64,000 nucleotides of DNA. It comes from Vibrio sp. CK2-1. GTDB lineage: Bacteria > Pseudomonadota > Gammaproteobacteria > Enterobacterales > Vibrionaceae. Where the stretch lies: NCBI RefSeq assembly GCF_021726515.1, contig NZ_JAKKCJ010000003.1:471496-535495 (forward strand), written 5' to 3'. A program made the position numbers and the translations under genes. Every line of letters begins with the position of its first letter. Position 1 is the stretch's first letter. Shown piece after piece: positions 29,988 to 38,776 of the stretch. The notes under the pieces were generated by a model, which saw nothing but the letters and a program-made list of their open reading frames with translations, was not told where the DNA came from and made no database searches.

Positions 29988-30647
29988 ATGATTTATATGT
30001 TTCTTTTGGTTTTGGTCATTATGTTGCTGGTGTGGGGGCATTATTTCAAATCAGCCTCTAAGCCAAGTTATTGGGTGCCCATGGGCATTTCTATCTTCAT
30101 ATTGATTGTCAGTGGCGTGCTTTATTTTAACCTTGGTCATAGTGAGTTTTTTCTCTCCGATAAGAGCACCGAATATACTGCCGCGAATAACTTGGATAAC
30201 AAGTCAGCACATGATGTTAATCGTGAACAAGTAGAACGAATGCAACAACGGGTTTTAGAAGATAAACAAAATGGTGAAAGTTGGTATGCGTTGGGAAATG
30301 CTTATATGTATACCAATGAATTTGAACATGCCGCTACTGCTTTTTCATATGCCGAGCGTTTAGCGGTAAAGCCTCAAGCGAATATTTATGCCGCTCGGGC
30401 AACGGCGTTATATTACGCTAATAATCAAAGATTTGACTCAACCATTGCAACCTTGCTCGAGAAAGCACAAGCGGTTGATCCAGACAACGTGCCAACATTA
30501 ATGCTGATTGCATCGGATCATTTTTTAAATGCAGAATACCAAGATGCGATTGATACTTGGCAACACGCGCTTGATACTGGTCATGCAGATGTTGATAGGG
30601 TCGCGATTATTAACGCTATCAATCAGGCAAAACAATTTATTAATTAA
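29988..30647 (+). CDS. nrfG: TPR haem-lyase subunit, NrfG/CcmI-like
   Basis: 219-aa protein with two N-terminal membrane helices (about 1-17 and 31-49) and a periplasmic TPR region (about 75-215; QNGESWYALGNAYMYTNEFEHAA is a clear repeat, with two more behind it). This is the layout of NrfG/CcmI proteins, which hold apocytochrome c for the haem lyase. It is convergent with nrfA and lies about 2 kb upstream of nrfB, so it completes the NrfEFG lyase although it is not in the nrfBCDEF run. CcmI-like function in general cytochrome c maturation is the alternative, but no ccm genes are present. Confidence 0.78.
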   Translation: MIYMFLLVLVIMLLVWGHYFKSASKPSYWVPMGISIFILIVSGVLYFNLGHSEFFLSDKSTEYTAANNLDNKSAHDVNREQVERMQQRVLEDKQNGESWYALGNAYMYTNEFEHAATAFSYAERLAVKPQANIYAARATALYYANNQRFDSTIATLLEKAQAVDPDNVPTLMLIASDHFLNAEYQDAIDTWQHALDTGHADVDRVAIINAINQAKQFIN

Positions 30648-30663
30648 TACCGAAGTGAATTTT

Positions 30664-30687
30664 GCATCTTGAAGTTACTTGAGTATA
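30664..30687. repeat. Solo copy of the 24-bp terminal repeat found at 63035-63301
   Basis: GCATCTTGAAGTTACTTG followed by AGTATA; 23 of 24 bases equal the right terminal repeat of the element at 63278-63301. It lies in the short gap between convergent nrfG and nrfA. Confidence 0.75.
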
Positions 30688-30696
30688 CATACAAAA

Positions 30697-30730
30697 AGCC
30701 CCAAAACTGGATAAGTATTGGGGATTTATA
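30697..30730. terminator. Hairpin between nrfG and nrfA
   Basis: CCCCAA/TTGGGG stem flanked by A-rich (left) and T-containing (right) sequence between the converging genes; likely terminator for nrfA and perhaps nrfG. Confidence 0.6.
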
Positions 30731-30747
30731 GTGAGCTACATTAGCTA

Positions 30748-32223
30748 TTATTGAGGGTAGGCAGCCTCGCGAGCATCGGCTTCTTTATCCCATTCCGGTA
30801 TGACGTTTTTCAAGAAATCATCTTTTTCTTGGTTCATACCTTTCATATCCATACCAAGAGCAGCTTGTGCTTTTTCCTTAGTAGAAATATCAGGGATTTG
30901 AATTGGATCGGTAATGCCATGTTTAGCAAGTACGCGGATGAGCTTGGTTCGAGCATCAGTGGCACGGTCAACGGATGTTCCTAATACGCGTAATGCGACT
31001 TCTGGAGCATGCATATGAACACCATGAGAGGCAATCGCATAGTCCCAGCGCCATTGAGCATGACGAATATCCATTAGAATATCTTTCATTTCAGCTTCAG
31101 TTGCACCAACTTCCCAAGCAGCTTTTGCCTCAAAGTGTGCGGCAACCAGTTGCTTCTCAGCGATCAACTTCATCTCTTGTACTTTGTCTTTTCGAGATTT
31201 CACAATATCCATCATGGATTTCTTATCTTGCGTATGACATTGCGCACAAGTGTCTTCAAAGCGATCAAATGGGTTACCGACTTTATGGTCGGTATACACT
31301 TTACCTTGTTTATTTTTCACTTTAGGCATGTGGCAATCAACACAAGCCACATTGTTTTTACCGTGTATGCCCATTTGCCAGGTTTCATATTCTGGGTGTT
31401 GGGCTTTGAGCATTGGCGCTTTAGATACAGGGTTAACCCAATCGCTAAAGCCTATTTCATCGTAATATTTTTCGATTGAATCTACGTCGACACCTTTATC
31501 CCAAGGGAATTTGACCGCATTCTTTTTGTCTTTTTGGAAATAGTATTCAACATGACATTGACCACAAACTTGAGATTGCTGTCCGAATCTATCTTGTTTA
31601 TCAAAATCACGGTCGATGGCATGCATGGCTCTAGAGGCAAAGGGACGGGCAACGCGCAAGGCTGGTTTGCCATTTTTGAAGTCATCACTTTGGGTGTCAT
31701 GGCAGTCTGCACAACCGATTGGATTGACGATCTGAGAGCCTAAACGAGACCATTTTCCATCGAAGTAGCCATCTTCACCACGCTCATCAATCACTCGTGG
31801 TACGTCAGGGCTTTTACAGCTCCAACATGCCATTGGCATAGGGCCAGATTTCGCATCTTTAGGGCCACCAGTACGCAAGGTATTACGAACATCGGTGACG
31901 GCGTAGAAGTGTCCTCTTGGAGCATTATAGTCTTTAGCAAAACCGTAACCGGCCCATAAAATCACCATATTAGGATCACTTTGTAGGGCATCGGTTATAT
32001 GCTCACTTTTAGAGGTGTTTTTCCAGCTTTGGTATTGCTCAGGATGGTCCGATTCGAATTTTTCATTTCGAGGATCGAACTTCATTATTTGAGTAGCGGA
32101 TTGGGTTGTTTCTGCTTGCTCGTTGGCGTAGGTGGAAATTGGGCTTACCAAAAGACTCATACCTAACAACGATAGCAGTGCTGAATTAACCACAGGGGCT
32201 TTCCAGTTAATATTCACGATCAT
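30748..32223 (-). CDS. nrfA: Periplasmic cytochrome c nitrite reductase NrfA
   Basis: 491 aa from the ATG at 32221-32223 (E. coli NrfA about 478). Six-electron reduction of nitrite to ammonia in the periplasm. Signal peptide about 1-34. The catalytic haem motif CWSCK is at 133-137 (Lys-ligated haem), with four CXXCH haem sites: CADCH 171-175, CGQCH 220-224, CVDCH 294-298, CAQCH 326-330. An upstream in-frame Met would add 26 hydrophobic residues and is unlikely. A GGAG sits only 2 nt before this ATG; a GTG two codons later has better spacing. Transcribed away from nrfB. Confidence 0.96.
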   Translation of the reverse strand: MIVNINWKAPVVNSALLSLLGMSLLVSPISTYANEQAETTQSATQIMKFDPRNEKFESDHPEQYQSWKNTSKSEHITDALQSDPNMVILWAGYGFAKDYNAPRGHFYAVTDVRNTLRTGGPKDAKSGPMPMACWSCKSPDVPRVIDERGEDGYFDGKWSRLGSQIVNPIGCADCHDTQSDDFKNGKPALRVARPFASRAMHAIDRDFDKQDRFGQQSQVCGQCHVEYYFQKDKKNAVKFPWDKGVDVDSIEKYYDEIGFSDWVNPVSKAPMLKAQHPEYETWQMGIHGKNNVACVDCHMPKVKNKQGKVYTDHKVGNPFDRFEDTCAQCHTQDKKSMMDIVKSRKDKVQEMKLIAEKQLVAAHFEAKAAWEVGATEAEMKDILMDIRHAQWRWDYAIASHGVHMHAPEVALRVLGTSVDRATDARTKLIRVLAKHGITDPIQIPDISTKEKAQAALGMDMKGMNQEKDDFLKNVIPEWDKEADAREAAYPQ

Positions 32224-32582
32224 CACTCCATTATTGTAAATACATATCAAGTGTTGTTGTGGGCAGTTGATAACAATGAGAGTGCAGATGAATATTAGCA
32301 AAGCCCTTGTACTTTTTGAGGTTAAAGTGACATTGAATTGATTGATATCAAATAAAGGTATATTAAAAATATACGTTTTATGAATTGTTAAATAGATCGG
32401 GTTTTTTATTCTTTAGTGGTATTACATTTTGTAACGTTAAGTGTTGTGGCTAAACAAATTTGATGACATGAGTTGCACTAATTGCAAATGAGCCCTTGAG
32501 GTGTGTTTGCAAAATATAAATACAAAACCATTAACAGCTTGTTTTAAAAATAAGTGTTTTGTAAGAAATAAGGTGCAAAAAC
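32224..32582. promoter_or_regulatory. Divergent nrfA / nrfB control region
   Basis: 359 bp between the divergent structural genes. It contains one perfect FNR-type site (entered separately) 115 bp from the nrfA start and 231 bp from nrfB. Room on the nrfB side is ample for NarP/NarL heptamers, but I could not pick a convincing pair by eye. No ORF. Confidence 0.6.
32338..32351. promoter_or_regulatory. FNR-type binding site
   Basis: TTGAT-TGAT-ATCAA, an exact match to the FNR consensus TTGATN4ATCAA, in the middle of the nrfA-nrfB divergent region. It predicts anaerobic activation of one or both nrf transcripts. Confidence 0.85.
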
Positions 32583-33185
32583 ATGGATAGCATAAAAAAG
32601 ACCATCGCAAAGCTATCGGGAATGTTCCTGATATCGATCGCATTGGTTTTTTCATTCAATGCGTTAGCGAGTTCACAAGGAAATACCGCAGAGCCAACTC
32701 TTAAAAAAACAGACGAAGCTCAAGTGTCATTTCAACGTGATAAAAACTATGCCTGTACGCAATGCCATAAAGATGAGCATGATGTTTTGTTAGGGCAGCA
32801 TGCTAAAGCGTTGAATGAAAAAACAGGAAGAAATATTGGCTGTATTGATTGCCACAATGATATTAGTGCCTCTCATCGTGATGGTGCTCCTAATGTGGTT
32901 AAATTCCGTCAAGGCCAAGTTGTTGCCGGAGAGAGTAAATCTGCTCACGATCCAGCCTGGGTCAAAACTCAAAATTCACAATGCATAGATTGTCATCAAG
33001 GTGAACAATTGCGTAAAGCCAATTGGACCCATGATGTACATGCTTTAAAACTGACATGTTCCTCGTGTCATTCCATTCATCCAGAAAAAGATCCAATGCA
33101 AGGTATTGAACGTAAACCACGGATCAAAATGTGCGTGGATTGCCACTCAGATATGACAAGTTATAAGCAACAGGAGGATAAGTAA
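32583..33185 (+). CDS. nrfB: Pentahaem cytochrome c NrfB
   Basis: 200-aa periplasmic electron carrier that passes electrons to NrfA. Signal peptide about 1-30 (NALA-S). Five CXXCH sites at 58-62, 87-91, 134-138, 159-163 and 184-188 match the pentahaem NrfB family. AAGGTG precedes the ATG. Its stop overlaps the nrfC start by one base (TAATG), so the genes are coupled. First gene of nrfBCDEF, reading away from nrfA. Confidence 0.94.
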   Translation: MDSIKKTIAKLSGMFLISIALVFSFNALASSQGNTAEPTLKKTDEAQVSFQRDKNYACTQCHKDEHDVLLGQHAKALNEKTGRNIGCIDCHNDISASHRDGAPNVVKFRQGQVVAGESKSAHDPAWVKTQNSQCIDCHQGEQLRKANWTHDVHALKLTCSSCHSIHPEKDPMQGIERKPRIKMCVDCHSDMTSYKQQEDK

Positions 33186-33874
33186 TGTCCTGTTCAAGAC
33201 GTAATTTCTTATTAGGAAGTGGTGCGGTTATCTTTACCACTGGCGTTGCAACTACTGCGTTAGCGAATGGTAAAAAACTGATTGCTACGGAAACCGATGG
33301 CTTAATACGTTATGGCATGGTCCATGATGAAACATTATGTATTGGTTGTACTGCTTGTACCGATGCTTGCCGAGAAGTGAACAAGGTACCAGAGGGTGTA
33401 ACAAGGTTAAAAATCAAACGTAGTGAGCCTATTGGTGAGTTCCCAAATGCTTCGTACACATTTGAACGTATATCTTGCCAGCATTGTGATAACGCACCTT
33501 GTGTTCATGTTTGTCCGACTCAAGCGGCGTACCGAGATCCTAAAACGGGCATCGTGGATGTGAAGGCTGACCGATGTGTTGGTTGCGGCTATTGTTTAGC
33601 AGCATGTCCTTATCAAGTTCGTTTCTTTAATCCTGAAACCAAAGTGGCAGATAAATGCGACTTTTGCCGTAAGACCAATCTTGCACAAGGTAAAAAACCA
33701 GCGTGTGTTGAATCTTGCCCAACCAAAGCACTCACGTTCGGGGATTTAAACGATCCCAATAGTGACATTAATAAAGTCATTCAAACTCATACCGTTTATC
33801 GAATGAAAGTTGAGCTAGGCACTGAACCTAAAATGTACAAAGTGCCCAACAATAAAGGGGAGATTTTAGGATGA
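33185..33874 (+). CDS. nrfC: 4Fe-4S ferredoxin-type subunit NrfC
   Basis: 229-aa iron-sulphur protein with a twin-arginine signal (SRRNFLLG at about 4-11), so exported folded to the periplasm. Four cysteine clusters suit four [4Fe-4S] centres: CIGCTACTDAC, CQHCDNAPCVHVCP, CVGCGYCLAACP, and CDFC with CVESCP. Couples the NrfD quinol dehydrogenase to NrfB. Overlaps nrfD by 4 bp (ATGA). Confidence 0.95.
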   Translation: MSCSRRNFLLGSGAVIFTTGVATTALANGKKLIATETDGLIRYGMVHDETLCIGCTACTDACREVNKVPEGVTRLKIKRSEPIGEFPNASYTFERISCQHCDNAPCVHVCPTQAAYRDPKTGIVDVKADRCVGCGYCLAACPYQVRFFNPETKVADKCDFCRKTNLAQGKKPACVESCPTKALTFGDLNDPNSDINKVIQTHTVYRMKVELGTEPKMYKVPNNKGEILG

Positions 33875-34839
33875 GTGAGATTATTAACCAAGCCTTTCAC
33901 TTTGACTCCCTAGTTTGGGATTGGGTGATTGCGATTTACTTATTTCTTACCGGTATGTCTGCTGGTGGGGTGATGATTTCCATCTACTTGAAGAAAAAGG
34001 TGATTACTGGCGAGGCATGCAAAAATGGCATTATTCGAGCCAATGCCATTTTTGCCCCCTTGGGGATCATTTTAGGTTTGACCATTTTGGTGTTCCACCT
34101 TCAAAGACCCTGGCTATTTTGGAAGATTATGTTGTATTACAACCCATCATCGGTGATGTCGATGGGGGTGTTGTTATTCCAAATTTATATGGCGGTGTTG
34201 TTTGTTTGGTTAGGCATCATTTTCAAAAAAGAGATTTATCAGTTCTTAACTAAATTTTCCGTTATTCAAGGTTTGGTAGAACGAGTATTAACCATTGCGA
34301 AAAAGTTTGAAAATCCAATTGAGTGGGTTTTGGCGATATTGGCTTTCTTGTTAGCCGCGTATACCGGTTTCTTGCTTTCCGCATTAAAAACCTACCCATT
34401 ATTGAATAACCCTGTGTTACCCGTGTTATTTGTTTTTTCCAGTGTTTCATCTGGGGCGGCGGCGTGTTTGTTGTTCGGCATTGTGGGTGGAAAAGAACCC
34501 ATTAATAGTCCAAGCGTACGCTGGATCCATAAAATTGAAAAACCAGTGGTGTTGTTTGAGTTGTTTGTCTTATGCGCATTTTTTGCCGGTCTATATTTTG
34601 GAGGCGGTGCCAGGGCAGACGCTGTGATAACCGCAATTGGTGGCGGTTTTTGGTCGAGTTGGTTTTGGATAGGGGTGATTGGAATGGGGATGTTATTGCC
34701 ATTAGCCATGAACACCTTTACCTCAAATGAAGTTCAGCATAAAAAAGCCTTTATTATCTTTGTGACAACACTGAGTTTGATCGGTGTGTTGATGTTGAGA
34801 ACTTTCATTTTGTATGCCGGGCAAATGACGGTGTATTAA
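33871..34839 (+). CDS. nrfD: Membrane quinol dehydrogenase subunit NrfD
   Basis: 322-aa polytopic membrane protein of the NrfD/PsrC family with about eight to nine helices. It oxidises menaquinol/ubiquinol and feeds NrfC. The N-terminal segment WDWVIAIYLFLTGMSAGGVM is diagnostic. Coupled to nrfC by an ATGA overlap. A hairpin and a repeat fragment separate it from nrfE. Confidence 0.94.
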   Translation: MSEIINQAFHFDSLVWDWVIAIYLFLTGMSAGGVMISIYLKKKVITGEACKNGIIRANAIFAPLGIILGLTILVFHLQRPWLFWKIMLYYNPSSVMSMGVLLFQIYMAVLFVWLGIIFKKEIYQFLTKFSVIQGLVERVLTIAKKFENPIEWVLAILAFLLAAYTGFLLSALKTYPLLNNPVLPVLFVFSSVSSGAAACLLFGIVGGKEPINSPSVRWIHKIEKPVVLFELFVLCAFFAGLYFGGGARADAVITAIGGGFWSSWFWIGVIGMGMLLPLAMNTFTSNEVQHKKAFIIFVTTLSLIGVLMLRTFILYAGQMTVY

Positions 34840-34843
34840 TACC

Positions 34844-34866
34844 GATATCTAAGTTACTTGAATAAA
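34844..34866. repeat. Degenerate fragment of the 24-bp repeat family
   Basis: GATATCTAAGTTACTTGAATA resembles the terminal repeat GCATCTTGAAGTTACTTG..TATA. Like the 30664 copy it is preceded by TTAATACCGA. It sits just after the nrfD stop. Confidence 0.5.
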
Positions 34867-34896
34867 AAGAGGGTGTGTAATGCACCTTCTTTCTTC
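34866..34896 (+). terminator. Terminator-like hairpin inside the nrf operon
   Basis: AAAGAGGGTG/CACCTTCTTT (one G-T pair) with a 7-nt loop, followed by a T/C-rich tail. It lies between nrfD and nrfE and could reduce expression of the haem-lyase genes relative to the structural genes. Confidence 0.6.
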
Positions 34897-34917
34897 TACC
34901 GATTTGAATAGGTTTAT

Positions 34918-36879
34918 ATGATTGCTGAGTTAGGCCATTGGTCACTAATTCTTTCTATTGTTTTATCTTTAAGCAGCGCACTCTGCTCGATTTTTGCTAT
35001 CTATAAAGTTGATTCCTATTGGGCGAGTTGTAGCCGGTTATTGAGCTACTTAGCATGTGGATGTGTCACGCTCAGTGTTACCTTTTTGGCGATTTGCTTT
35101 GCCACTGATGACTTCTCGGTACTGTATGTCGCTTCTCATTCGAATACTCACCTACCTTTTATTTATAAGCTCACTGCGGTTTGGGGAGGGCATGAAGGCT
35201 CTTTCTTATTCTGGCTGTTTTGCTTAATCGGTTGGACAGCGTTAGTTGCCAAGCTAGGAGAGACAAAAAATCAAGTGTTCCAAAACTGGACATTGATGAT
35301 TTTAACTGCAATTTCAACGATGATAGGCGGTTATATCTTATTTGCCTCCAACCCATTTATTAGGCTATTACCCGCAGCATTTGAAGGGCGAGATTTAAAC
35401 CCAATGCTACAAGACATCGGGTTGATCGTGCATCCGCCATTGTTATACCTAGGCTATGTTGGATTTGCCGTGGCATTTGCTATGTCTATGGCAACAATGA
35501 TCACGAAAGAGAACAACCCAAAGTGGGCTGAAGATATTCGGCCATGGGCACTATCTTCTTGGTGTTTTATGACTGCTGGCATTGTGCTTGGCGCTTGGTG
35601 GGCTTACAACGAATTAGGTTGGGGCGGCTGGTGGTTTTGGGATCCAGTAGAAAATGCCTCTTTAATGCCTTGGTTAACCGCGACTGCGCTATTACATTCA
35701 TTAAAAGTCAGTAAGCAACCGAATATTATGTCGGGTTGGAGTTTACTGCTTGCGACGTTTACCTTTTGTTTAAGCATTCTTGGCACTTTTATTGTTCGTT
35801 CAGGAGTGATTACGTCAGTCCATGCATTCGCTACCGATCCTACAAGAGGGATCATTCTATTGTCGATTTTAAGTGTGGTGATGATTGGCTCAATGCTGGT
35901 CTTTGCTTATCGTGCGGGTCGATATATTCAACCGATGAAGTTTGAATGGTTGAGCTTGCCAATGCTATTTTTCTTGGGGAATGGGCTGTTTTGTATTGCG
36001 ACCTTTAGCGTATTACTCGGCACACTCTATCCTATGGTTTATCAACTGTTCGGTTTAGGTAATATCTCAGTCGGCGCTCCGTATTTTAATCAAATCTTTA
36101 TACCGATTGTTTTGTTTCTGTGTATTTTAATGGGCTTGAGTTCGTTTATTCATCATCAGAAGTCCAACGTTGCTGTCCCTTACTTCCATTTAATTAAGCG
36201 GCCTTTAATTATCTCTATTGGTATTGCATTACTGATAGGTGGAATAGGCGTTTTCAAGGCTTATCGCCCTGAATTTCAATGGTTTGAAGGAAGCTATTTT
36301 ATCGTTGCTATTGCGAGTATTTTGTCTTGCTGGGTGATTGTTTCTTCAATTATGGCGGCAATCAAAGATAACAAAAAAATGGCAATGGCGTGCGCGCATA
36401 TTGGGGTTGCTTTGATTGTGATTGCGGCAAGTTATGAAGGTTACGCTTCTGTTGAAACCAGCCGGAAAGTCACAAATGGAACTCAGTTTAGCTTTCATGA
36501 TCATAACTTTGAGTACGAAAAAACAGAGCTATTGATTGGCCCAAATTATACTGCTGAGCGTGCGGTTATTCGAATGTCGGATGAACAAGGGCAGTTGGTT
36601 AACTATTTAAAGCCTGAGAAACGCCATTACACCGTGAGAGGCATGGATATGACGGAGCCTGATGTCTCTTGGAATCGTTGGGGAGATTGGTATATCACCT
36701 TAGGGGATAAAATTGATAACGAGCATTATGCACTGCGTTTGCAATATAAGCCTTTAATGCGTTGGATTTGGTTTGGTGGTGGGCTGATGATTTTTGGTGC
36801 GCTGATAGCTCTTGTTTCTGTTCGCACTAAATTATTACTGAATATCAAAGAACAAAAAGGTCGCTGGTGTGTTGAGTAA
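34918..36879 (+). CDS. nrfE: Haem lyase membrane subunit NrfE (CcmF family)
   Basis: 653-aa CcmF/NrfE-type membrane protein with about 15 helices. The tryptophan-rich haem-handling WWD motif is clear in GWGGWWFWDPVENASLMPWL, preceded by HPPLLYLGYVG, both conserved in CcmF/NrfE. With NrfF and NrfG it attaches haem to the CWSCK site of NrfA. No ccm locus is in this window, so NrfE is assigned rather than CcmF from context. Overlaps nrfF by 11 bp. Confidence 0.92.
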   Translation: MIAELGHWSLILSIVLSLSSALCSIFAIYKVDSYWASCSRLLSYLACGCVTLSVTFLAICFATDDFSVLYVASHSNTHLPFIYKLTAVWGGHEGSFLFWLFCLIGWTALVAKLGETKNQVFQNWTLMILTAISTMIGGYILFASNPFIRLLPAAFEGRDLNPMLQDIGLIVHPPLLYLGYVGFAVAFAMSMATMITKENNPKWAEDIRPWALSSWCFMTAGIVLGAWWAYNELGWGGWWFWDPVENASLMPWLTATALLHSLKVSKQPNIMSGWSLLLATFTFCLSILGTFIVRSGVITSVHAFATDPTRGIILLSILSVVMIGSMLVFAYRAGRYIQPMKFEWLSLPMLFFLGNGLFCIATFSVLLGTLYPMVYQLFGLGNISVGAPYFNQIFIPIVLFLCILMGLSSFIHHQKSNVAVPYFHLIKRPLIISIGIALLIGGIGVFKAYRPEFQWFEGSYFIVAIASILSCWVIVSSIMAAIKDNKKMAMACAHIGVALIVIAASYEGYASVETSRKVTNGTQFSFHDHNFEYEKTELLIGPNYTAERAVIRMSDEQGQLVNYLKPEKRHYTVRGMDMTEPDVSWNRWGDWYITLGDKIDNEHYALRLQYKPLMRWIWFGGGLMIFGALIALVSVRTKLLLNIKEQKGRWCVE

Positions 36880-37312
36880 ATATAGCTTTATGTGCGTTAT
36901 TTCCGTTTTCATTATATGCGGCTTTATGCCGAGTGCGTATGCACAGTTGACCGTTTCTAACGACCGTAACAGTGTAGAGGTGTTCCAGTTTAGCTCGATA
37001 GAGAATCAACAGCGCGCTTATTATCTTGCGCGTCACCTTCGATGTCCAAAATGTCAAAATCAAAATTTAATGGAATCAAACGCTTCTATTGCTGTCGATA
37101 TGAAGTATCAGGTTTTTGTTATGGTGGAACAAGGCAAAACCGATACAGAAGTTATGGATTTTATGCAGGAAAGGTTTGGGGAGTTTGTATTATATAAACC
37201 TAAACTAGAATATAAGACTTGGCTGTTATGGTTTACTCCCATTGGGCTCTTGGTTTTACTTGTTTGGGCAGCGAGTCGGATGACCTTAAAACGGCAGACA
37301 AAGACGGATTGA
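36869..37312 (+). CDS. nrfF: Haem lyase thiol subunit NrfF (CcmH family)
   Basis: 147-aa periplasmic, C-terminally anchored protein. Signal peptide about 1-26 (AYA-Q), redox motif LRCPKCQNQNL with Cys59 and Cys62, and one membrane helix near 114-133. CcmH/NrfF proteins reduce the apocytochrome cysteines before haem attachment. Start overlaps nrfE. Last gene of the run; nrfG, usually next, is on the other side of nrfA. No clear terminator follows. Confidence 0.93.
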   Translation: MLSKYSFMCVISVFIICGFMPSAYAQLTVSNDRNSVEVFQFSSIENQQRAYYLARHLRCPKCQNQNLMESNASIAVDMKYQVFVMVEQGKTDTEVMDFMQERFGEFVLYKPKLEYKTWLLWFTPIGLLVLLVWAASRMTLKRQTKTD

Positions 37313-37695
37313 ACGAATGCTTAATCTAATGTTATAGACGATTTAAGGCTTTGCTTTTGTTGGTTTTATTTTGAAAATATGTCTAAAGTTTGAATTTTTT
37401 CTCACTTCTTAACAAAAAGTCAAATGTAGGGATAATGACTGAACGTTATTCAATAAGCTGATTTATTTAACTGAAATTTTTGATTTATTTGGTTTTATTA
37501 ACTATCTACTAGTATATGAATAGCGACTTTCAAAAGAAATTCTAAAGTAAATTTTATACAAACGACCAAAAAAATTTGGCGAAAATCATAAGGTTGGCTT
37601 ACACTTTCGAAGTTATACTTAGCTTTAAGCTTGCTAACTACGTACTAATGCTATAAATACTGCCACTACGGTAGTGATAAATTGAGGGATGTTTT
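37313..37695. other. Intergenic region nrfF to ihfA
   Basis: 383 bp, very AT-rich, no credible ORF. It should carry the ihfA promoter. A small palindrome CACTAC-G-GTAGTG lies just upstream of the ihfA ribosome site (GAGGG). Nothing else stands out. Confidence 0.45.
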
Positions 37696-37992
37696 ATGGC
37701 GCTCACTAAGGCCGATTTGGCTGAAAACCTGTTCGAAAAACTTGGTTACAGTAAACGTGATGCCAAGGATACAGTTGAAGTGTTTTTTGAAGAAATTCGT
37801 AAAGCACTAGAAAATGGTGAACAGGTTAAATTGTCTGGTTTTGGTAACTTTGATCTACGTGATAAAAGTGAAAGGCCTGGACGAAACCCTAAAACTGGTG
37901 AAGATATTCCAATTTCTGCTCGTCGTGTTGTAACATTCCGACCAGGGCAAAAACTGAAAGCTCGTGTTGAAAATATTAAGATAGAAAAATAA
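37696..37992 (+). CDS. ihfA: Integration host factor alpha subunit IhfA
   Basis: 98-aa DNA-bending protein of the HU/IHF family. [10 protein letters not shown] at the start and [24 protein letters not shown] with the PGRNPKTG beta-arm are diagnostic for IhfA rather than HU or IhfB. It forms a heterodimer with IhfB. Usually directly follows pheT; here it stands alone with its own hairpin terminator. Confidence 0.97.
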   Translation: MALTKADLAENLFEKLGYSKRDAKDTVEVFFEEIRKALENGEQVKLSGFGNFDLRDKSERPGRNPKTGEDIPISARRVVTFRPGQKLKARVENIKIEK

Positions 37993-38017
37993 AAACACGG
38001 TAGTCACTGGAAGAAAG

Positions 38018-38045
38018 AAGGTCACCCTATTGAGGTGGCCTTTTT
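38018..38045 (+). terminator. Terminator after ihfA
   Basis: AAGGTCACC/GGTGGCCTT (one wobble) with a 7-nt loop and five T. Confidence 0.85.
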
Positions 38046-38067
38046 ATTATCAAATGTTTATAGGTAA

Positions 38068-38718
38068 ATGATGCAAGATCAAGAATTTTGGCATAACAAA
38101 TGGGCGGAAAATAAAATTGGTTTCCATTTAGAAGATGTAAATCCACTTTTGATTGAATATTGGAAAGTCGTGTCTGCTGAACAACATCATTCTGTTCTCG
38201 TTCCTTTATGTGGAAAAACAGAAGATCTGGTTTGGCTGGCACAAAAGCATAATGAAGTGACAGGAGTAGAGCTCAGCAATATCGCGGTACGAGCCTTTTT
38301 TGCTGAACATTTTTATACCCCAATGGTTACGCCACTCAATGGTCAGCATGAATTGTATCAGTTTGATGAGCTGTCGATTTATGCTGGAGATTTCTTCACC
38401 GCACCATTGACGCAATTTGATCGCATCTATGACCGAGCGGCTTTAATTGCACTGCCTTCTGAATTACGTGTTGTTTACGCTGAGCGTATTAAATCGTTAC
38501 TTGCACCGGGTGGGAAAATGTTGTTAGTAACGCTGGATTATGACCAATCTGAAATGTCAGGACCACCGTTTAGCGTACCTGCTGAAGAAGTTAAAAGCTT
38601 ATTTTCAGGTTATAAAGTGACACATTTAAATCGTGATGATGGGGATAGTGAACACCCAAGAATTAAACAAGGGTTGTCTCGCTTTGCTGAAGAAGTTTGG
38701 TTAATTGAATCAAGTTAA
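38068..38718 (+). CDS. tpm: Thiopurine S-methyltransferase Tpm
   Basis: 216-aa SAM-dependent methyltransferase. [36 protein letters not shown] (SAM motif) and [10 protein letters not shown] are typical of bacterial Tpm, which methylates thiopurines and oxidises or methylates selenium and tellurium species. The gene begins with two consecutive ATG codons; the second (38071) is equally possible. It follows the ihfA hairpin and is convergent with purT. Confidence 0.93.
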   Translation: MMQDQEFWHNKWAENKIGFHLEDVNPLLIEYWKVVSAEQHHSVLVPLCGKTEDLVWLAQKHNEVTGVELSNIAVRAFFAEHFYTPMVTPLNGQHELYQFDELSIYAGDFFTAPLTQFDRIYDRAALIALPSELRVVYAERIKSLLAPGGKMLLVTLDYDQSEMSGPPFSVPAEEVKSLFSGYKVTHLNRDDGDSEHPRIKQGLSRFAEEVWLIESS

Positions 38719-38736
38719 TATAATTGATTGAAAGGG

Positions 38737-38769
38737 TTGCTCGAAGAGGTGAATACATTCTTCGAGCAA
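38737..38769. terminator. Hairpin between tpm and purT
   Basis: Perfect 11-bp stem TTGCTCGAAGA/TCTTCGAGCAA with an 11-nt loop, between converging genes; no strong T-run. Confidence 0.6.
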
Positions 38770-38776
38770 CAAGCAA

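Noticed and set aside
30975..31479. Overlapping plus-strand ORFs of 114-116 aa opposite nrfA
   Set aside because: They lie wholly antisense to the conserved nrfA reading frame, which is supported by five haem motifs.
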